Assembly: GCA_015680685.1 (NCBI GenBank)
Contig: MNCI01029685.1
Coordinates: 431,644-495,643, forward strand
Reading direction: 5' to 3'
Origin: Gnetum montanum
Lineage: Eukaryota; Streptophyta; Gnetopsida; Gnetales; Gnetaceae
Length of the DNA stretch: 64,000 bases
In this document: in pieces, positions 10,163 through 22,224 of the stretch
How positions within the stretch are numbered: the first letter of the stretch is position 1
How the letters are laid out: each line of letters starts with the position of its first letter
Translations under genes and position numbers: made by a program
Notes under the pieces: generated by a model
What the model was told of the DNA's origin: nothing
What the model saw: the letters and a program-made list of their open reading frames with translations, nothing else
Database searches by the model: none

Positions 10163-11470
10163 ATGGGTCATGTCGCTACCCTTGCCATGCCACAGATGGG
10201 AGCTGCCTCGGCAGTTCCCCAATCATCCACATTATCTCTGGGTCTAGATCAATCATTCCAGCTTATCCAGACCCTTACAAAGGAAATAAAACATCTCAAG
10301 GATATCGGTTCTGATACAGTACAAGTCATGGACTTCTACCAGGATGATCCCATCAGCCCGACAGTCCCTGCACTAACTTTACCCCCTAGGATGCCACTCC
10401 CCCATTTCACAAAATACAATAGGGAGGGTGACCCCAATGCACATCTTGTTACATTAAGGTCTGAGTCCCTTCTTCTGCAATAGTGGCCACATATAATCAT
10501 TTGTGCCTTTGCCATGTCTCTAACCGGAAAAGACCTGGACCGGTACCACGCCCTTCCATGCTCCTCCATATCAACCCTAGAGGAGCTCTTGATCCAGCTT
10601 GTGATGCATTTCAAGTATAAATTGAGACCAAAAGTCACGCTGGATCATTTGATGAGCGTGAAACAAAACCCACTCGAACCAATCCAGAAATTTATACAAG
10701 GTTGGAGCGCTACGCTTAAAGAGATCCGTGAACCCATCATGGAGCCCCATTTGCTGGCCATCTTTAAGGGTGCGGTGAACAACTTTATCAAGTCCAAGTT
10801 GTACTATCTTGCTCCACAAACTTTTAGTTAGGCTTTTGCCCATACTAAGAGCATATAGGATGCGACTAAGGCAAGCAAATACCCAACCTACATTACATAT
10901 AAGAACACCTTCATGAAGAGGGACAAAGACAAGGGTAAGGCTGCAACAGCCACAGTGGCCGCTATGGCGAACGAGGCCAAGCCTAACAATAGTAGCAAGA
11001 ATAACAAGAAATCAACCACACCTGCAACTAACCCCGTGCCCAAACAGGGCAATGCACCTCAACCTTCCACATCTGCACCTAAAGCATCTGCACCACCTAA
11101 ATCGAACTTTGAGTGTAAAGATCGCTCAAAGTATACCCTATTGCCTATCAAGCCTTCAAATCTTCTGAAGAAATTACTGGCAGTAGGGTACATCCAACAC
11201 AAGCGGATGTCAGAGGAGGAAGCCAGGAAACATTAGCAGTACTGTGAACTCCTTAGGAACCCCTCTTTGGCTTTGCCCAATGAGCCCCCAATTCCTAAGG
11301 ATTTCAGGCTGGAGTGGTTCTATGACTACCATCAATAGTGTGGTCATGACACAGATTATTGCATGGCGTTAAAAGATGACATCTAAAGGATGATTAATCA
11401 AGGAAAAATGGTGCTAGACGAAAGCAACCTAGTACGTCTCGAGAATCAATCCCTGCAAGTCTACATGGAT
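10163..11470 (+). pseudogene. Element D gag (Tat/Ogre type)
   Basis: Gag is the structural protein of the virus-like particle. From 10163 the frame reads through QSFQLIQTLTKEIKHLKDIG, then the capsid-like part (FYQDDPISP, MPLPHFTKYNREGDPNAHL, DRYHALPCSSISTLEELLIQ, PIQKFIQGW, AIFKGAVNNFIKSKLYYLAP). It continues with a Lys-, Ala-, Pro-rich linker (10913-11100), then WFYDYHQ*CGHDTDYCMALKDDI near 11320. The last motif matches the WCxYHxxxGHDTxxCxxLKxxI signature typical of Tat-branch Gag. Interrupting stops are TAG (for example after LLLQ and APQTFS). Length and order are normal for the family. Confidence 0.85.
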
Positions 11471-12142
11471 CCTCTTAACGCCAACAATGTCAGTTACATT
11501 ATCAAAACCATCAGCATTGACAGTAATCCTAGACTGCCCTAGTAGCCATTTGTGGTCCGTGTGCCTCAGCGTAGTGCACCAGCACCATCAGTGGCTAATC
11601 TAACCCTGAAACAGTCGTTTTTCTTGAGAGTCTCTCCCCAGTCATCTGCCCTTGCACCACATGTTTCTCAGGCATCTACCCCTGCACCTCTTGCAAGAAA
11701 AACTACACCACCACGTACACTAATACCGTTAGCATCATTCGTTATCAGAGGATGAAGCTATTCAACAGTCCCCACCCTGCATAAGATAGCTTCACAGCCT
11801 TCTCGTCCTAAGAAACGAGAAGTGTGCTTCACAGGTGAGAATTCAAGGGAAAGTACCGCCCCAGGAACTTCCAAGCCTACGTCCTCACCCCTACATCTAC
11901 GTCCTCGTCACTAAAAGATAACATTGTTACATGTGCATAGTCTCCGCTACCTCACCCAAAAGGATCTGAACCCAGACTCGAAACTGTCTCTCCTCGAAAA
12001 TTCATCTCCTGGGATGAATGGAAGAGGAGAAAAGTAGTAAACAGGAAGGTGGCCAAGATCTTTTGAAAGCTCTCACTCAGGTCAAGCAATCTCTGAAATA
12101 GAAAAATACTACGCTGAGCCTGTATGACCTGATCGTGAGGCT
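11471..12142 (+). other. Gag-protease linker of D
   Basis: This is a low-complexity Pro/Ser/Ala-rich stretch (11552-11755 is open, with repeated SAPA-like segments), then decayed sequence. No separate gene is seen. A minus-strand ORF at 11952-12248 is treated as a shadow. Confidence 0.6.
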
Positions 12143-12730
12143 TTGGTCCGCATGTTAACGGTAATTTCGATTGACGAGAACATGCCAGCAGAAGAAGAAG
12201 AGATACACTCAGTGATGCCTCCTTCCACGCCTGTAGAACCAAAGCCATCCCAATTGACTTTCTATGATGATTCCATTATGAAAGACCCTGAAAAGGGTCA
12301 GGTGACTACAACACCCCTATTCATCATAATTCGGGTTGGCCAACATAAGATTTGAAGGGTACACGTCGATGATGGAGCCGCTACAAACATCATCCCTTTC
12401 CCTATTGTCGATAAGCTGGGTTTGGTCGACCAGATTAGTCCCACAACAACATCATGATTAAAGTCGTTCAATGGGGCACGAGTCATGGTGAAAGGCACGG
12501 TCCACATTGACTTTGCGGCAGGGGACCAGTTCCCCACAAAAACAACATTCATCATGATCAAAGAGATGCATGGGTTTAACCTGATCTTGGAGAGGTCATG
12601 GTTAGTGCAACTTAGGGTTGTCTCTTCATCCATTCATCAGGAGATCCATCTACCTTATGCAGGTAGGGAGGTGGTAATCCATGGTGACGAGGTAGCAACA
12701 CAAGATATCAACAACATAGATATGGAATAG
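12143..12730 (+). pseudogene. Element D aspartic protease
   Basis: This is a retropepsin that would process Gag-Pol. The active-site motif is HVDDGAATNIIP (about 12363-12398), matching the DDGSxxNI motif typical of Tat/Ogre proteases. Then come FNGARVMVKGTVHIDF, FNLILERSWL (NLLLGRPWI position) and a downstream IHQEIHLPYAGREVVIHGDE stretch equivalent to the Ogre LHQKLKF segment. A TGA between GQHKI and RVHVDDG (CGA in origin, probably) and a TGA in the middle break the frame. A stop at 12728 precedes a spacer to about 13084 with no further domain. Confidence 0.85.
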
Positions 12731-13084
12731 GGCTCAGAGGTCATAACCTCTAAGAATGAAGCACCTATCTCTATAGATACTAACCGTTCAACAACAGAGC
12801 CGGCTCGGCATGCTGGTTTAGAAAATGAAAACGCATGGGCTGGGTTGCCCTTCCAAGCTGGGGACAATGATGTAGACGAAGGCCGTAGCAAAGTGTCTCG
12901 GCCTTATGCCTTGCCTAATCCACGATGGATCAAGAAGTAGTTACACATAGCATAGCAACCCCACTGCTTCTTGCCCAATTGGCATCCTTTGTACATTTAT
13001 CGCCTTTTTATTTTGCATCCATCCATCTACGCTAGGTACCAATTAGCTATTTTCTAAATCGTTAGCGTATCATTTCTATACCAT

Positions 13085-13400
13085 CTAATGGCCCGAAATG
13101 GCCTAAAACTACGCTACTATCCTAGGGCCTGAAACAGCCTAAAAATAGCAGTGGCCCAGAACAACCTAAAACTATATTACAGCCCGCTAAGGCCTAAAAC
13201 TGGCAAGATTTCTTCTGTTTACATTACGTCTGATGGCCCGAAATGGCCTAAAACTAACAATGGCCCGAAATGGATTAAAAATAGCAATGACCCGAAATGA
13301 CCTAAAACTAGCGACGACCCGAAATGGCCTAAAACTAGCACGGGCCCGAGATGGCCTAAAACTAACGATGGCCTGAAATGACCTAAAACTAAAACATTAA
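13085..13400. repeat. Minisatellite array 1 (27-bp units) in D
   Basis: About ten units of 27 bp have consensus close to TGGCCCGAAATGGCCTAAAA followed by CTAGCAA. The first four units are diverged and are separated by about 35 bp from six better conserved tandem units (from about 13231). Since 27 is a multiple of three, a repetitive minus-strand ORF (LVLGHFGSS-like) appears across it. I regard this as a shadow. Confidence 0.88.
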
Positions 13401-13557
13401 AAAACGAAAACATAAAACCAATCATATAGATAACGCATAAACTAGCATAAAACCAATTTCTTTTCCCAAATTCTCTTTTTCATTCAAAGCTTTTTTCACT
13501 TAAAAAATGCTTTCAATAGTTTTGCAAAAAATACAAAAAATCAAAATCCCATGTTGT

Positions 13558-16500
13558 CATGAGTCATCTTTTCCTGCATCATCTTCACCCGTACCATTGC
13601 CTTCCGCATTATTTCCTTTTGCATCGCCTTTCTCTGCACTACCCTCTTCTACCTCTTCATTTCCTCCCTCTACAAGTGCTACATCTTCATCATGAATCTG
13701 CATTGTAAAAAGTGAAGTAGTCAACTAGAGCAACACATGAAAGCTAGAATATAGAGCATAAGCCTTCGCATAGCAAAAAGTGACTAACCCGAAATGGTCT
13801 GGCATCTGCCTCGAGACATATGCGATCCAAACAAAGCCCAACATGGTCCTAGACCTCCTCCTCCGTGATATCTGCCCAGTGCCTATCACTTAGTTCAGCA
13901 TTTGCAGTAGCTTTCTCCTTTTCAATGGTCGTCCATCCTGGCAGTCCCGGAGAAAAGGAGGCTGTAGCGGTCGCACCTGTGGAAAGATCCACTTCTCTTT
14001 TAGGAGATTCAGTGACCGTCACCTACTCCATGAACTTGTTATAAGCTTTAGAAGCACCAATAACATCCAAAAATGCTTCATGAGTGAACAATTTCACTGA
14101 AGCATCCTGATATTGTTTATGATATGTGGCACGTTCTAGTTTATACATGTGCTTATGATTCTTCTAGGACTACCCCCATTCGTAAACTCTAGCGCTATAG
14201 TTCTTTCTAGTCTTGGTTCTTTTGAGCCAACAACTCCATCTACATCCAATGTTCTATTATCTCCCAGGTAGCCTTATTGTTATGCTGCACAACTGTCTAA
14301 TATCTAGCATAATCTATTAGAGCCATACGCCAACTGCCATCATTAGTATCACGAGCCATGAGGAACTCGTTCCTGGATCAGAGGTCTCCCACCTTGGTGC
14401 TCAGTTCAGCCTTCTCTTTCTTAATCCTCTGGACCCATTTCCATAGGTCTTCATTGATGCACCTACACTCCCACAAGGAGTGTGCCGAGTGCAAAGTGAA
14501 TTTTCTAGCCTTGTTGTATATGCAGCGAGGCACCTTGGCCACTTCGAGTAGAAATGTAGGCACGGCATCGACTTTCAACGCCTATTTCAGGTCCCACTTG
14601 AGTCGAGAGGCTGTAACCACACAAAGAGCACATTAGTCACATTAGCATAGCAAATTTAGCAACTCAAGAAGTCTAGTGTAGCAACCTTAAAGAGCCTAGC
14701 ATAGCTATTTTACTTACCCACTTCAAGATCAACCTATCTAAGACAGCCGATCATGTCGTCGATGACCCCTTACATTAACGTAAGCTTTTCGGGGGTCTTG
14801 GCCCATGGTTCTAGGTGAATCAAGGGAGGTACTACAGCATTGATAGTGGTGTCTGTCATGCAACCAAACACGTTAGTAATGACCAAGATGGACTATAATA
14901 AGGCTGTGAGCAACACAAACGATAGTGTAAGGGCTCCTACCCAGTAAACCCTCAGGGGTGATAACAGGGGGATCACCCATCAACATATTGTCGAATATAT
15001 TGTCAAACTCACCACCATCTAATTATAATTCCCCTCCATTCTGACTCAAAACTATGGCAGCATCCTTAGCATTCATCCACTTCCTCGATGCTGAACTGCA
15101 TTCGGCAAAGGGATCTCCAGCAAAAGTCCCTTCCCAGTTGATGTGGGCTTCCTCTTTATTTGCTGGGGCCTTTCCTTTTAAGGCACCAGCATCCCTCTCA
15201 TCCGCAGGAGGCTCCTCTTCATCTCCAAAAATGTCCTCCTCTTTAGTAGGAGGGTTTTCTTCATTGACAAGAGCCACTTCCTTAATGGTAGGAGCTCCTT
15301 CCCTATTGACTGGGGCCCTTTCCTTTATGACTGAGCCCCCCATGTTTTCATTTGCTACCCCCATCTTAGGGCCTGACACATCTTCATCACCTTCCTCTTC
15401 TTCTTCTTCTTCTTCTTCTGGTAGCAAAAACATATTCACATTATAGCTTAAACCACGTTAACTTAAAATAGGTTCTATGCTATGCTACGCTGCCTAGCGT
15501 AGCACAGCGTAGCAAGCATTTAATCAAAAGGCGAAGAGACAAATACAAAGAAGAGCATTTACCGATGGGAGGCTACATCCTGCATAGCTTAAACCGCAGT
15601 GATGGCCCCCCGTTCCTCGTCTGTACAGGGTAGGTCCTCAGCTGGATGAGGCCTCTTTTGCCGCAACTTAGTGGCCACTATCTTAGCGATGAGATGTTTC
15701 CTCTATAATACGCTACCTGTAGCAGTAGGGGGCACCTCTCCCATGCTGTCCTGGCCACAAAAGTTTTGGGCCACCTGATCCTTAATTGTCATGGAAAAAG
15801 ACTCCCCAATAGCTTTTGGGGGATCTTGGGCTTGGGTGGTCTAGAGGATTTGGCAGATCCACGGTTTGGAAATCTGGTTACAATCTCGCATAACCCAGAC
15901 TCCATTCTTACGAACTACCAAGAACTTCATGAAACATCACAAGCAGGCTATGTAAAAGGCATGGTGCACGTTGAAACAGGACTCATGCTTCTTATGAAGT
16001 ATGACCATTTCAGCTTGCAAGCCTTTGCAAAGATGCCTAGCCCAGTTGTAGTGGGCCCCCTCTTCCATGGCCTACCGCATCATCCAAGCTTTCTCAATCC
16101 CAATAATCTTCCCTTGGGAAAGTAGCTTGGGAAACGCATAGGCACAGAAAACAAGGTAAACATCCTTGGTAGCTCTCGACTTGACCTTCTCCATGAGGAT
16201 TCCCTTTCGTCCTTTTGTAATCCCTACCCACTCCTCAATGTCCCTCTAATGGTTTACCTCTTTCTTGGTCTTTAACCCTAGAGGGAGACCATCAGTTGGG
16301 ACACTGAAAAGGTCCACGAATAGCTAGTTATTGATTACAATGACCACCAGCACGCCATGTACATGTGTGCGGAAGCGGTCTGCCTTTTCAGAAAAGGAGT
16401 CAACTAAGATGAGCATCTCAAAGAGAGAGACGCTCAGGTTTGTGGCCAAGAACAAATCCATGAGCCTAGCATCCTAAAGATTCTTGATCAAGGATTCCGA

Positions 16501-18266
16501 GCCCATGTTGCATAACTAGCATTAGCTCTCATCTACGTGCACCGCCGCCGCCCNAAGTAGATGTTGGCCTCCTGATTACTAGAGGTGATCATCGTCACTA
16601 CAACAGTTTGCACGAAAACATAAAAAAGCAAAAAAAAAACAAGTTAGACAAGGCATAAGTAGCAGAAAAATAAAAAAAACAGGAACAACATTCAAACATG
16701 TAGTGGTTTACTATTTAGCTTACCAGGTCTAAACGATGATGGGAATGGCAGAAGATCAACCAAGACATCTTCAACGGTGATTAGTTTAAAGGGTACCCAT
16801 CCCCCATCCAACCAACCATATTCCTTGCACCTATCGTAGAACTTGGAATACCAGGTTGGATAGGTTTTGTACTCACCCCCGCATTGGCCTATCACACCTA
16901 CGCACATATTCTCGACGAAAGAAAACTCCTGCAATGCCATCTTTGCTAAGGCCAACACATCCATATTGTCATGAATCCCATTCTCATTGATGAAAAATCT
17001 AGTAACAAAAACACACAGTTAACATTTTCCTAGTGTAGCAAACATTGCATAGCATAGTGGAACATGTCTACAAAACTCACCCGTCGGCATAGTAAACAGT
17101 TCATGGTGGATTCTGGAAACACGTTCCCATGTCACGCGCAATAAACAAATTGTTGTAGGGATGGTAGCAATTATACTCGGGCATCTCCCAAATCCAAGTC
17201 AAATGTCTCAAATTTTTTGGGTGCTAACTGGATCCTTCTCCTTGCCCACTACTAATTACTGTCAAAATCTCAAAATACCCAGATTTGCCCTAGGCAATAA
17301 GGTTTCTATTATGACGGTCGCTACCTCCTCTGCCAAATGTGACCAAACGATCACACTAAAGCATTGGAGGAGAAATTTCATAAAGTCCTATGCTCCTTCC
17401 TGGAATCAGACCGCCTATTGCCCCACACGTGCATGGGGCGAAGGAAAATTCGCCACTGATTCGCTTATGCAGCACAATACCCCTACGATTTCTAGGACAA
17501 TCAAGATTGGCCTTAGTGCCACCCTACACAATACAATAGCAAATGTTAATGGCATGTTCGAGTGGAGTTCAAATATAGTGTAGCAAAATTAGCATTTTAG
17601 CAGATAGCGTAGCACAATTCTCTTCATGCATATAGCATAGTAAAAAATACAAAGGTAATAGCGTAGCAAAATTAGCTTAGTGTAGTAATAACAAAACTAA
17701 AGACAAATCTTTAAATAAAGAAGAATTTAATACACTACATCTATTCAACAAATCTAGTTGACAAAGCGATTAGCATCACGCCGTGATAGAACATGTGTTA
17801 CGCTGTCACATCACGCACATGGGCAAACCCTCCTGAGGGTCGTACACTACGCTATTTGCATACCAAGTGGCTCAAATTGTCCAAGCCTCTATGGCAATGA
17901 TAGCCGCAATGATGGTGGTCTAGGCAACATTGCATGCAACCTTAGCGTAGCATCCATACATCTGTCGCGGCTAAAACGGCAACAACGACGGCATAAGGGC
18001 CAAAATAATGACAAAACGATGAAAGAAAGCATAGATTGCAAAACAAAAATCATAGAAACAAAAATTAAAGCATAAACAATAATAGAGGCATAAGAAAATA
18101 GAGGAAGCATAGCAACCTACCAGGCCCAGGATGTCTCCTCTCGCACCATGATGCATGCCTACGACACATGCCCTAGGGTTTCTTTTACTTCATCAACCCT
18201 GGCGAGTGCCAAGTGTTTTCGTTCTTTCCTGGGAGCCATCAAATCGCTTGCTGACTCTTTCTTCAT
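13558..18266 (-). pseudogene. Antisense multi-exon gene inside D, unknown function
   Basis: A spliced gene can be read on the strand opposite to D. ATG is at 18266 (MKKESASDLMAPRKE). Exons have GT/AG boundaries at about 18266-18121, 17523-17081, 16998-16724, 16597-15560, 15418-14945, 14855-14719, 14611-13780 and 13694-13558 (TGA). One or more exons between 18120 and 17524 are unresolved. Donors include GGGTGAGT and GGTAAGC. Acceptors end polypyrimidine tracts. Reading continues across junctions, broken mainly by TAG and TGA. Visible features are GEFSFAPCTCGAIGG and YNNLFIARDMGTC in exon 2, YYADGFFINENG at the 2/3 junction, YNWARHLCKGLQAEM in the long exon, a poly-Glu run from 15418, KHMYKLERATYH coiled-coil-like text, and an acidic tail ending AGKDDS. 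I do not recognise the family. The NWA segment is loosely like plant mobile-domain proteins. N at 16554 shifts the frame. Confidence 0.7.
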
Positions 18267-18373
18267 TGCTACATCAAATCACCTTGCTCCCTATTGGCAG
18301 AATCACTCTATGCTCCGAATGTGGCCTTTGCGTTGTTACGACGAAAATGACGAGTTTACCAGGGGTTAACCCC

Positions 18374-18381
18374 TATTTATA
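18374..18381 (-). promoter_or_regulatory. TATA box of the antisense gene
   Basis: On the minus strand GGCTATAAATAGGGG lies about 108 bp upstream of the ATG at 18266, a normal distance for a plant core promoter. It reads toward the antisense gene and away from RT. It supports the view that the antisense gene had its own promoter. Confidence 0.65.
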
Positions 18382-18544
18382 GCCATAATGATGAAAAGGA
18401 AACTTGTCATTCTCTCTCCCCAATTAATGTGGGGTGTTCTATATAGCATAGCATGCCTACCACGATGTAGTGGCGATGTTCGCATTAAGGCAGGTGGGCT
18501 CGAGCCAAAAGCCTTAACACAGTTCAAACTAGTTGTTTACCTTC

Positions 18545-18750
18545 ATAAAAAATATCTCGTTAGCGGTCCAAAAAGACCTTAAACTAGCACCTTCAAAATT
18601 TCACACTTTGGTGGTCCACAACGACCTTAAACTAATACTCTAACCTTTTGGCAGTCCGCAAAGATATTAAACTAGTAATTTTTTGCATTCTATACTAGCA
18701 ATTTTGCATTTTTGCTTCCAGGCAGTCCACCACAACCTTAAACTAGCAAA
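18545..18750. repeat. Minisatellite array 2 in D
   Basis: Four degenerate units have the form GGTCC....GACCTTAAACTAGCA (cores near 18560, 18617, 18654 and 18725), spaced about 35-75 bp apart. The core resembles arrays 1 and 3. It lies between the antisense gene promoter and the RT frame. Confidence 0.75.
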
Positions 18751-18891
18751 TCTTAAGCTTTCTACAATACTTTCTACTTATTTCTATTTCTCATATTTCA
18801 TTGCTACTTTGCAAATTTTCACTATGCACAATTACTACAAACAGGTACCTCTTGACTAGACATTCATCTCATTTTGGCAAGTTGAGCGAGA

Positions 18892-20349
18892 ATGGAAATC
18901 CATCATGATCTCTCTTCACCTTTAGCTTTAATAGGTCCACATGGCAAACTCGCAAGACAACTAAACCAGGAGTTAATAGACTGGGAATCACTCACAGTTA
19001 GCACCGTAGCGTCCTTACAAGCATCCCCAAACTATCCTGACCATCTGGTCCAAGCCCTAGATTTAGAGGCCATGGATGTAACTAAGGACCCTCTCATCGA
19101 AATTCCTATGACCACATCCAACGAGGAGATAAAAACATTGAAACTTAGTTCCCTCCTAGATTTGTAGATGCACAAAGATGTAGCCAAAATTTTGCAAGAT
19201 AACATTGAAGTCTTTGCGTGGTCAGACAATGACATGCCAAGTTTAGATCTGAGGCTGATACAGCACAACATCATCTTAGACCCACGCATGAAAGTAGTTA
19301 AGCAAAAGGCTCGCAAGGTTAAACCAGAGATTGCACTGGCTGTACGGGATGAAATCACTAAGCTATATTAGGCTGGTTTCATCCAGGTAGTTGATTACTC
19401 AGATTGGGTCTCTAACATTATTGTAATTTCTAAGAAAATAGGAGGAATACGAATCTGTATAGACTTTCGGGATCTGAACAAGGCAATGATCAAAGACGAT
19501 TTTCCACTTTTGAGTATCAATCAACTCATTAACACTACGGCTAGTCATGCTCTGCTATCCTTTATGGATGGTTTCTCCGGCTACAACCAAATTCACATCA
19601 ACCCAGAGCATCAGTTAACAACAACCTTCATGATCCCATGGGGTACCTTTTGTTACACTATGATGCCTTTTTGTGCTCAAGAACGCCGAAGTAGCCTACC
19701 AGTGAGCCATGACTTACATCTTTAGCGACTACATCTTAGAAACGCTGAATGATTATGTGGATGACATAGTGGTAAAATCTAAAGAAGTCGCTGATCATCC
19801 CAATGATCTAGGTGTAGTCCTCAAGCGTTGCCAGATCCATGATTTACGCTTTAATCCTAAAAAGTGTCTCTTCGGGGTGAGAAATGGACACATGTTAGGA
19901 TTTGTAGTATCGGAGGCTAGAATACGAGTCAACCCTGACAAAGTTAAGGCCATCGTTAACCTGGTGCCACCTACAAATCTTAAGGAATTACAGGGGTTAC
20001 AAGGTAGAGTACAGTTCATCTAAAGGTTTATAGCAAAATTGACTAACAAGTTACACCCCATGCAACATCTACTCAAGAAAGGGGTTAACTTCGAATGGAC
20101 AACATAATGCCAACAAGCCTTTGATGATATGAAGAAAGAACTTTTGCACCTCCCAACTGTTTACCCACCACAGAGGGATAAGCCTTTCTTCATCTACCTT
20201 GTCACCTCGGACACATCTATCGTGGCACTGTTATGTCAGAAATGGGATGATGGTTCTGAGATACCAGTGTACTACTTAAGTCATGCACTGATAGCGTATG
20301 AGGCAAAATACAATGAGGTGGAGAGAAATTGCCTTACCTTAGTGTTTGN
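18892..20349 (+). pseudogene. Element D reverse transcriptase and RNase H
   Basis: It starts near ATG 18892 with a pre-RT region, then DVAKILQDNIEVFAWSDNDMP (19174-19236), VKQKARKVKPEIA, GGIRICIDFRDLNKAM, DDFPLLSINQLI, ALLSFMDGFSGYNQIHI and PWGTFCY. A frameshift follows near 19670 where MPFGLKNAGATYQRA would be expected. The polymerase box YVDDIVVKSK is intact at 19754-19765. The thumb and connection (LGFVVSEARIRVNPDKVKAI) and RNase H (PFFIYLVTSDTSIVALLCQ, PVYYLSHALIAYEAKYNEVE) follow up to an N at 20349. Wording is typical of Tat/Ogre pol. Confidence 0.9.
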
Positions 20350-20661
20350 TAGCAGCTGCACTACCCCCTCATGCGGTTGAGGTGCTGTCGAAATGCAAAG
20401 TAGCTTCAAGATGCAACGGGATGGTGTTGATAGTGCTAACATGCTCATTTGGGAATTCGGGATCTATGATCGCTTGGTCTTCGACGGGTGAGGTTGTAAG
20501 TTACGTTGCTATAGCTTGACCTTTTGTCGACAATTGGCTCACATAATGCAAATCAAATTTTGCTGTTATTGCTTTCCATCGGGCTATCTTACTACTTTCA
20601 TACATGTTGTTTGTGATAGCCTGGAGTATGTTACTCTTGCAAATAATGTTAATCTTGCTAT
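20350..20661 (-). other. Inverted 312-bp block of D pol between two Ns
   Basis: This block carries the end of RNase H and the start of the second RNase H on the wrong strand (SSKIARWKAITAKFDLHYVS and STKGQAIA, read on minus; LHFDSTSTA near 20385). Pol on either side is on plus. It is bounded exactly by single N characters at 20349 and 20662. About 15 residues before it and about 40 after it are missing compared with Tat pol. An assembly inversion is more likely than a natural one. Confidence 0.85.
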
Positions 20662-20662
20662 N

Positions 20663-20970
20663 TACAACACCTAGCGATTCACGGAGATTCATAACTAGTT
20701 GTGAATCAAATCACCAAGGTCTATGCTTGCAAGGCTATACACATACAACCCTATTATGACTTAGCAAAAAGCCTACTCAAAAATTTTGCAACAACATACA
20801 TGCAACATGTGCCACACAACGAAAAAACCATAGCAGACGCCTTGTCCACCCTAGCGTTAAATATTCCACCACATTTGTTCATAAGTTTGCCAACCTCAAT
20901 TACCGAGTGTGCAGAACCTATTACTCAGGCGGTACACATAGCCTCTGTCAGCATTGCGGATACCTAGGAG
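20663..20970 (+). pseudogene. Second (archaeal-type) RNase H of D, C-terminal half
   Basis: The plus-strand reading LAIHGDS*LVVNQITKVYACKA, then YDLAKSLLKNFATTYMQHVP, then NEKTIADALSTLA matches the end of the extra RNase H of Tat/Ogre elements. There, GDSQLVINQ and HVPRxxNxxADALATLA are the hallmark strings. Its start is in the inverted block at 20350-20661. The single stop in GDS*LV is TAA for CAA. Confidence 0.85.
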
Positions 20971-22208
20971 TGGTACACCAACATTAAAGCCTACTTGCAA
21001 CATGGCGAGCCCCCAAGTGGATTGACATCTGCCTAGAGAGATGCGATCCATAAGCATGCTTAGCAATATGTTCTTATGGGAGACAATGCCCTATGCAAAT
21101 GCTCCTATGACAGGATATTTCTGGAATGCGTAAATGAGGAGCAAGCACAGAAGGTGATTAATGAAGTACACGAGGGACTATGTGGTGGAAACATAGCACC
21201 TAGAGCCATGGCTACAAAAATTAGACGTCTAGGGTACTATTGGCCTTACATGGAGCATGACTGCCTAGCCAAAGTCAAGACGTGTGATACGTAACAAAGA
21301 TACGCAAATCTCATACATGTTTCACCTATAGAATTACATCCGACGCAGATCACATGGCCTTTCTAGTGATGGGAACTAGACATCATAGGACCTATCACGC
21401 TTAAGTCTTCCACAGGGCATGGCTTCATAATCACCACCACTGAGTATTTTACTAAGTGGGTAGAGGCAATTCCCCTGAGGAAGACTACATCTCAGCAGGT
21501 TTACCACTTCATCTTGGACAACATCATGACAAGGTTTGGGCTTCCCATGACTATTGTGACCAACAACGGGCCACAGTTTAGTAGTGTGGAAACTCGAACC
21601 TTTTGTAGCAATCTTGGCATCAGACAATCGTTCTCCTTGCCATATTACTCGTAGGTGAACAGACAAGCAGAGGCTACAAACAAGTTCATCATCAACTTGT
21701 TGAAGAAAATGCTTAACAATAGCAAGAGACAATGGCATGAGCAAATCCTTTATGTGTTGTGGGCTTACAGGATGACATGCAGGATTACGACAAGACACCT
21801 TATAGTCTTGTTTATGGATCTGAAGTGGTGTTACCTCTTGAGTTGTAAGTTCCATCACTCCGGATGATTCTATTGAATGTCGTGAGCGAAGCCCAAAATA
21901 ACGAGTCAAGGATCATCGACCTCGATTCAATAGAGGAGGAGCATGCATAGATACTAGGTCACATAGATCATTATCAAAACAAGCAGCAATAGAAACATCA
22001 TGAAAATCCACATCAATGGCCAATACAGAAGGGAGACCTCGTTCTCAAGGCTATCTGTGAGCATATGAAAAAATTCTCAGCAAACTGGGAAGGTCCATAC
22101 ATGGTCACAAAATCCTTTGGAAATGGGGCCTTCAAGCTGGCAAACATGGATGGCAACGAGTTTGCAAATCTGGTGAATCACTCATATCTCAAGTTGTACT
22201 ACATCTGA
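20971..22208 (+). pseudogene. Element D integrase
   Basis: The zinc-binding N-terminus reads EVHEGLCGGNIAPRAMATKI, then LGYYWPYMEHDC (21230-21265). The core has IITTTEYFTKWVEAIPLRKT (first catalytic Asp replaced by Glu), RFGLPMTIVTNNGPQF (second Asp replaced by Asn) and RQAEATNKF (catalytic Glu kept). The C-terminal part (KNSQQTGKVHTWSQNPL, read in a shifted frame near 22070-22200) precedes array 3. Multiple stops are present and the enzyme is inactive. The minus-strand ORF at 21376-21909 is a shadow. Confidence 0.87.
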
Positions 22209-22224
22209 TGTATGAAGTAGATAA

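Noticed and set aside
12298-12633. Minus-strand ORF over D protease
   Set aside because: It is a shadow of the protease frame, which has recognisable catalytic and GRPW-like motifs on plus.
13219-13425. Minus-strand ORF with repeating LVLGHFGSS units
   Set aside because: It is the translation of a 27-bp minisatellite. The unit length is a multiple of three, so the frame stays open without selection.
15054-15446. Plus-strand Ser-rich ORF opposite the poly-Glu segment
   Set aside because: It is the mirror of the acidic exon of the antisense gene. The minus frame continues through splice sites into other exons, and the plus frame does not.
21376-21909. Minus-strand 177-codon ORF opposite D integrase
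   Set aside because: The plus strand encodes clear integrase motifs at the same place (TKWVEAIP, RQAEATNK). The antisense frame has no recognisable features and no splice or promoter context.
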